A DNA stretch of 64,000 bases, taken from positions 35,140 to 99,139 of the forward strand of contig JAIHAL010000006.1 of NCBI GenBank assembly GCA_020054675.1, read 5' to 3'. Position 1 is the stretch's first letter, and the number at the start of each line of letters is the position of its first letter. Below are positions 59,926 through 64,000 of the stretch, in pieces. The DNA is from Oscillospiraceae bacterium. GTDB lineage: Bacteria; Bacillota; Clostridia; Oscillospirales; Ruminococcaceae. The notes beneath the pieces were generated by a model that was not told the origin of the DNA, ran no database searches, and worked only from the letters and a program-made list of their open reading frames with translations. Position numbers and translations under genes: made by a program.

Positions 59926-61169
59926 GCGGAAAAAAATTCCGAATATTCTATTGCCGCTTTTTCCTGAGCTTTTATTCGGCATGAGTTTATGTATTCAAAG
60001 TTGTCCTTTAAAAGCTTTACAATCAATGGGTCGAGAGCTTTTGGCGCCATATTTTCAATTATGGAAAAAGCCTGCTCCTTTGTCATTCCTTTTCGGTAAG
60101 GCCGGTCTTCAAAAAGCGCAACGAAAATATCCGCAACAGCCATTATCCTTGAGCCTATCGGAAGATTTTTGCTTTCAAGATGAAAAGGGTAGCCGCTTCC
60201 GTCCATTTTTTCGTGATGGTACGCTGCCCATTGCCTTATTGTGTCAAAATTTTTTATTCTTGAAAGAATCATGTCGGTATAATATGTGTGCGTCAAAATA
60301 ATATTCCTCTCGTCATGTGTGAGCGGGCCTGTTTTTTCAAGAATTTCTGTTGGGACAGCAAGCTTTCCTATATCGTGGACAAATCCGGCAAGTTCCATTT
60401 TTTCGGCTTCATCTTCAGAAAAACCTGCCATTTGGCACAGAGCTTTTGCCGAAGCGGCAACTCCGCTTGAATGGGCTGCGGTGAAGTGGCTGCGGAAGTC
60501 TATTATCCTGCTGAAAATTTTAATGAGTTCATAATTGTCTATACGGTCAAAATCACTCTCTGCAATTCCGTTATGCAAAAATATTTCAGGCAGGCTTTTT
60601 GTAATTATGTTAAGCCAAAAAGCCTCTACTTTTGAAAGCTTTAAAAAGGCATCCAAAAGCTGCGGCGCAAAGGTGTTTTGCGGCATCTTTAAAATGCGGT
60701 CCGCAATTTGCGGAGCCTGCTCCAAAATATTTTTATTAAGATTTATGAGAACGGCAATCCGGTCGGCAAGAAGAATTATATTTGCGCCGATTCGGATTTC
60801 ATTTTTCTGCAAATCAAATTTGCTTTCGCCCCATTTTGAATGGTGGTATCTTATAAATTGCGCTACTTTTTCAAAAGGTTTGTATTCTTTTACAAGAAGG
60901 TACCCGCGTTTTGCGTGGCCGCCGTCCTCTTCTTCATAATTGAAATTTGCAAGCCTGAGTTTTTCAGATTCGGAAAGCGAACCTATATCATGCAGGGCGC
61001 TTGCATAAATTATTTCTTTTTTCATTGGCAAGGGGATTCCGGCGGCTTCGCAAATCTGGCACGCGGCGCATGCCACAAACCTGTGGTGATAGGACACCGA
61101 CGGGGCTATGAGGTCAATTGCTTCGGAAAGCGACAGCACAAGATTTTGAGTTGAAATATGCAGTTTCAT
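59922..61169 (-). CDS. Protein with an HD domain and an HD-GYP domain
   Basis: 415 residues, cytosolic. The N-terminal HD domain (about 20-160) has HHRFVACAAC, ALHDIGSLSE and IRYHHSKWG; the C-terminal HD-GYP (about 215-385) has HSSGVAASAKALC, FVHDIGKLAVP and HHEKMDGSGYP, all intact. The second domain should hydrolyse c-di-GMP; the first probably is a second phosphohydrolase or a sensor. Promoter at 61197-61224. It shares its stop with ABC subunit B on the opposite strand. Confidence 0.87.
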   Translation of the reverse strand: MKLHISTQNLVLSLSEAIDLIAPSVSYHHRFVACAACQICEAAGIPLPMKKEIIYASALHDIGSLSESEKLRLANFNYEEEDGGHAKRGYLLVKEYKPFEKVAQFIRYHHSKWGESKFDLQKNEIRIGANIILLADRIAVLINLNKNILEQAPQIADRILKMPQNTFAPQLLDAFLKLSKVEAFWLNIITKSLPEIFLHNGIAESDFDRIDNYELIKIFSRIIDFRSHFTAAHSSGVAASAKALCQMAGFSEDEAEKMELAGFVHDIGKLAVPTEILEKTGPLTHDERNIILTHTYYTDMILSRIKNFDTIRQWAAYHHEKMDGSGYPFHLESKNLPIGSRIMAVADIFVALFEDRPYRKGMTKEQAFSIIENMAPKALDPLIVKLLKDNFEYINSCRIKAQEKAAIEYSEFFSA

Positions 61170-61196
61170 TTCATACCTCTTTATTTCTTTTTTTTA

Positions 61197-61224
61197 ATTA
61201 TAGCATATTGGTATGAAATCACAA
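61197..61224 (-). promoter_or_regulatory. Promoter of the HD/HD-GYP gene
   Basis: Minus strand TTGTGA (61219-61224), 16-base spacer, TATAAT (61197-61202) with extended -10 TGC. Confidence 0.55.
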
Positions 61225-61269
61225 GCTTTTTCCATGTTTAAAAGCAATTTTTACAGGATTTTAGCACAA

Positions 61270-62460
61270 TTACAATTCATCCCTCATAATATCGACAAAC
61301 ATGAGGACATCAGGTTTTACCTGCCTTGCGTAGGTATAGATTTTTTCTTTTGTTGTTGCGTCGCGGTAGGATTTTGTAAGATAGCTTTTTTGACCGAAGG
61401 ATATTGCCGTCAGGGCGCTTTGGAAATATCCTCTCCATGCCCAGTTGCGGTTTTTGTAATCACAAAGCTCTATCGTGTCGGTGCCTTTTTCCATGTTGGA
61501 GGAAATCTGATAGCCGAATTTGTTGCAAAGATAAATCCTTTTTACACAGCTTGGCATTTGCAGGCAAAGTTCTGAAAAATATTCGTCTATTTCATGCAAT
61601 TTTTCATCATAAGGCTTTTCTTCAAAATACTGGTCTATTATGTAATCAAGCGAATTTTTAAGAGCTATGCTTTTGGTTATGGATTTTTGACATTCGGCAA
61701 CGGATTTGAACATGGAGTGTTTGAAAACCTGTTCGTTGAAAAGAGCATTTTTCATTGACGGCAAAGGTTCGGACAGGAGAAATCCCTGATAAAACCGTCC
61801 CTTTGCGGAGATACAGTTGTCGAGTTGTTTTTGCGTTTCAATTCCCTCATAAACCACTTCTATGCCGAGCTTTTGAGCAAAATCGGAAAGGGTTCTTAAA
61901 TATTCCCTGAATTGATAAAGATTTTCACTTTTTTGTACATATTCCATGTTGATTTTAATTATATCAGGGCATAAATCGGCAAGGCGATTTATGTTGCTGC
62001 AGCAGCTTCCGTAGTCGTCCACGGCAATTTTGCATCCCACGCTTTTATAATAAGAAAGCGCGGTTATAAAAGCGGCATTGCTTTCGTTGAATTCTTCTTC
62101 CGTAATTTCAATAATAATGCGGCTCAAATCAATCCCATACTGCTCTGCCCATTTTATTGTAGGCATTTCGGATGGGTTTGCGGCAAATTTTGAAAGCCAT
62201 GCAAGCCTCATGTTTATAAAAAGGCGTTTGCCTGCGCCGTCTTCGGAAAATTTTTTGAGAGCTTCTTCCCTTATTCTTCTGTCAACTTCAAGCATTTCTT
62301 CGTTTGAAACATTTTTATTAGAGAAAAATCCGCCGAGGGATTTTATTTTTCCGTCGTCATCGGCATATCTGCCGAGTACTTCATATCCATAGATGCTTCC
62401 TGTGTCAATTGATACGATTGGCTGAAAATAGGGCATGATTTTCTTTGAAAGGATTTCCAT
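61270..62460 (-). CDS. EAL-domain c-di-GMP phosphodiesterase with C-terminal sensor
   Basis: 396 residues from ATG 62460 (AAAGGAGAG 6 bases upstream; a longer upstream frame lacks a ribosome site). EAL domain (about 1-245) keeps EVLGR (EAL motif), FINMR, IEITEEEF, AVDDYGSCCSN (both Asp), IKINMEYV and VYEGIET, so it looks active. The C-terminal about 140 residues (RIYLCNKFGYQISSN, WAWRGYFQSAL, SFGQKSYLTKSYRD) resemble the PAS/Cache-like domain of YkuI. Stand-alone gene. Confidence 0.87.
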   Translation of the reverse strand: MEILSKKIMPYFQPIVSIDTGSIYGYEVLGRYADDDGKIKSLGGFFSNKNVSNEEMLEVDRRIREEALKKFSEDGAGKRLFINMRLAWLSKFAANPSEMPTIKWAEQYGIDLSRIIIEITEEEFNESNAAFITALSYYKSVGCKIAVDDYGSCCSNINRLADLCPDIIKINMEYVQKSENLYQFREYLRTLSDFAQKLGIEVVYEGIETQKQLDNCISAKGRFYQGFLLSEPLPSMKNALFNEQVFKHSMFKSVAECQKSITKSIALKNSLDYIIDQYFEEKPYDEKLHEIDEYFSELCLQMPSCVKRIYLCNKFGYQISSNMEKGTDTIELCDYKNRNWAWRGYFQSALTAISFGQKSYLTKSYRDATTKEKIYTYARQVKPDVLMFVDIMRDEL

Positions 62461-62570
62461 TAAACTCTCTCCTTTAAAACAATATATAAAATAATTATAA
62501 TCCATTAAAAAAATCACTTCAATTGAATTGTCAACTTTAATAAGAAAATAAAGGAAATCCATAAAAAACT

Positions 62571-62620
62571 TTAAAAAACAAAGCCAAAGCCGAATTTTTA
62601 TAATCTGACTTTGGCTTTTT
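62571..62620 (-). terminator. Terminator of metA
   Basis: AAGCCAAAG (62581-62589) pairs with CTTTGGCTT (62609-62617), with a U-run after it on the minus strand. It starts 7 bases after the metA stop. Confidence 0.75.
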
Positions 62621-62624
62621 GGTT

Positions 62625-63548
62625 TTATAATGGTTTAAGTTCATCCAAATTAAAGGGTGTCGGCTGATAAACGCAATAGTTTAGCCAATTTGAAAACATG
62701 AGATTTGCGTGGCACCGCCATGTGTAAAGCGGCATTTTATCGGGATTGTTTTCAGGGAAATAATTTACCGGCAAATCAATATCAAGGCCCTTGTCTTTGT
62801 CGCGGAAATATTCGTTTGCTATTGTGTCGCGGTCGTATTCGGAATGTCCGGTTATAAAGAACTGCCTGCCTGTTTTGTCGGCGACAATGTGTATTCCGGC
62901 CTGTTCCGAGCTTGTGAGTATTTCCAGCGACGGATTTTTTTCAATATCTTCACGACGTATTTCCGTATGCCTTGAATGGGGCACCATAAATACTTCATCA
63001 AAGCCTTTGAGGAGAGGATGGTTTGGCTTTTCAATTTTATGCGGGAAAATTCCGAACATTTTTTTATCAAGCGGATATTTGGGAATCCCGTAATGGTAAT
63101 AAAGCCCGGCTTGCGCTCCCCAGCAAATGTGAAGGGTGGAATATACATGCGACTTTGTCCATTCAAATATGGAGCAGATTTCTTCCCAATAATCAACATC
63201 CGCAAATTCCATTTGCTCAACAGGCGCGCCGGTTATTATAAATCCGTCATAACGCTTGTTTTTTATTTCGTCAAAGTTATTGTAGAATTTAAGCATGTGT
63301 TCAAGGGATGTATTTTTTGAAACGTGCGAGGCTACCTGCACCAAATCTATATTGACTTGAAGTGGGGTGTTGCTGAGCAGTCTTAAAAGCTGAGTTTCAG
63401 TTTCAATTTTTTTTGGCATGAGGTTGAGAATTGCTATTTCAAGAGGACGTATATCCTGGTGTATTGCAACTTCATCAGTCATAACAAAAATATTTTCATT
63501 TATTAAAGTTGTATATGCTGGAAGGTTGTTTGATATATTTATTGGCAT
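62625..63548 (-). CDS. metA: Homoserine O-acetyltransferase (MetA family)
   Basis: 307 residues from ATG 63548 (GGAGG 6 bases upstream). MetA activates homoserine for methionine synthesis. Catalytic Cys142 in HICWGAQAG is at exactly the expected place; HSEYD near 235 gives the His/Glu block. Residue 111 is Glu in GAPVEQMEF. In the MetA family Glu111 favours acetyl-CoA and Gly111 succinyl-CoA, so the product should be O-acetylhomoserine, matching MetY at 43456. No SAM riboswitch was found upstream. Confidence 0.93.
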   Translation of the reverse strand: MPINISNNLPAYTTLINENIFVMTDEVAIHQDIRPLEIAILNLMPKKIETETQLLRLLSNTPLQVNIDLVQVASHVSKNTSLEHMLKFYNNFDEIKNKRYDGFIITGAPVEQMEFADVDYWEEICSIFEWTKSHVYSTLHICWGAQAGLYYHYGIPKYPLDKKMFGIFPHKIEKPNHPLLKGFDEVFMVPHSRHTEIRREDIEKNPSLEILTSSEQAGIHIVADKTGRQFFITGHSEYDRDTIANEYFRDKDKGLDIDLPVNYFPENNPDKMPLYTWRCHANLMFSNWLNYCVYQPTPFNLDELKPL

Positions 63549-63720
63549 AGAAACCTCCATAAAAATTTTTATTAATAAAAATAAGTATAGCAGATAGCTT
63601 TCAATTTTACAATAGTATGATTTATTAAAGTGTGTAAATTCACTTCTTTTTGTGCCAAAACATAAAAATAAATTAAGTAAAATGACTAAAAAACAAGATT
63701 TTTATATTTTTTTGAGCAAA
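63549..63720. other. AT-rich region upstream of metA, nothing recognised
   Basis: No riboswitch, tRNA or clear reading frame. The metA promoter is not obvious. Confidence 0.4.
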
Positions 63721-63724
63721 ACGC

Positions 63725-63753
63725 TTGACACATTTCCGAAACTATGCTAATAT
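63725..63753 (+). promoter_or_regulatory. Tandem promoter P1 (rRNA-operon-like)
   Basis: TTGACA (63725-63730), 17-base spacer, TAATAT (63748-63753), extended -10 TGC. First of three with the same direction and no gene in between. Confidence 0.75.
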
Positions 63754-63845
63754 AATCAAGTCGCTTTCGTGGGGCCGTGAGATAACGGCTGGGAGGGTGA
63801 GAGGTCGAGAGGTTGAAGAGGGAGAAAAAACCTCGAAAAAAGCAC

Positions 63846-63874
63846 TTGACAAACTCAAAAGAAAGTGATAGAAT
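63846..63874 (+). promoter_or_regulatory. Tandem promoter P2
   Basis: TTGACA (63846-63851), 17-base spacer, TAGAAT (63869-63874), extended -10 TGA. Preceded by an A-rich block like P3 (AAAAAAGCAC). Confidence 0.85.
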
Positions 63875-63946
63875 ATAAAAGTTGCGTCTGAGAAGCCTAA
63901 TGGAAAGCACGAAAGAGTTTGGAAGAAAAAAACTTTAAAAAAGTGC

Positions 63947-63975
63947 TTGACAAAAGCGAAAAGATGTGATAAAAT
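63947..63975 (+). promoter_or_regulatory. Tandem promoter P3, last before the window edge
   Basis: TTGACA (63947-63952), 17-base spacer, TAAAAT (63970-63975), extended -10 TGA. It lies 101 bases after P2 and shares the pattern A-run, GTGCTTGACA. Confidence 0.85.
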
Positions 63976-64000
63976 AGCAAAGCGCTCTTGAGGAGAGAGA

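Noticed and set aside
63686..63910. Minus-strand frame over the tandem promoters
   Set aside because: Covers promoter repeats, lacks a ribosome site and has no protein-like pattern.

Overview
The window reads as a chromosomal segment of a low-GC, Gram-positive, endospore-forming Clostridia bacterium, most likely a gut or rumen relative of the Oscillospirales/Ruminococcaceae. The evidence is strong GGAGG-type ribosome sites, frequent TTG/GTG starts, the sporulation genes spmA/spmB and a SpoIID-family protein, an AbrB-type regulator, class B sortases, and several glycan-degrading enzymes next to AraC regulators. No phage, insertion sequence or CRISPR array was seen. The content looks like ordinary core and niche genes with a few unusual islands.

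Layout. 1-4.8 kb: the end of secD, secF, a sugar epimerase-like protein, pyrE, two tRNA-Leu genes facing each other, a small membrane protein and a metallophosphoesterase. 4.9-9.5 kb: a GH88 hydrolase, an odd Trp/Arg-rich small protein, a chemotaxis receptor interrupted by one in-frame stop, and a Cys-rich protein. 9.6-17 kb: the radical-SAM/TIGR03915 DNA-metabolism pair, then potABCD followed by a divergent PRPP synthetase. 17.0-17.4 kb: a non-coding, GC-rich, palindromic island. 17.5-22 kb: an IseA-like anchored protein and an AraC/GH2 beta-galactosidase divergent pair. 22-29 kb: a MacAB-like exporter operon with a PSGE-repeat lipoprotein, divergent from its probable two-component system. 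29-36 kb: aldo/keto reductase, GH13 glucosidase, tRNA-Ala, SGNH esterase, AraC regulator, paired CrcB/Fluc fluoride channels and galM.

36-45 kb: an HD-GYP protein, an SPFH/NfeD pair, tRNA-Lys, spmAB, an AbrB-like regulator with a zinc ribbon, a second HD-GYP protein, esterase, SDR, metY and a PhnB-like protein. 45.4-53.8 kb: two tRNA-Ser genes and a co-directional run iscS-thiI-cinA-srtB-srtB-srtB-spoIID-zinc ribbon-yjbQ. 54-62.5 kb: c-di-GMP proteins (EAL-CBS-GGDEF, HD/HD-GYP, EAL) around a MarR-regulated heterodimeric ABC exporter. 62.6-64 kb: metA, then three tandem strong promoters pointing out of the window, very probably those of an rRNA operon starting just beyond it.

How the parts connect. 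metA carries the acetyl-CoA determinant Glu111, which fits metY (O-acetylhomoserine sulfhydrylase) 18 kb away. iscS with thiI forms a tRNA 4-thiouridine module. Five c-di-GMP proteins in 26 kb, two with altered motifs, suggest a busy second-messenger region. Many promoters share an extended -10 (TGN before the hexamer) with 16-18 bp spacers. Functional calls rest on reading motifs by eye; no database search was run.
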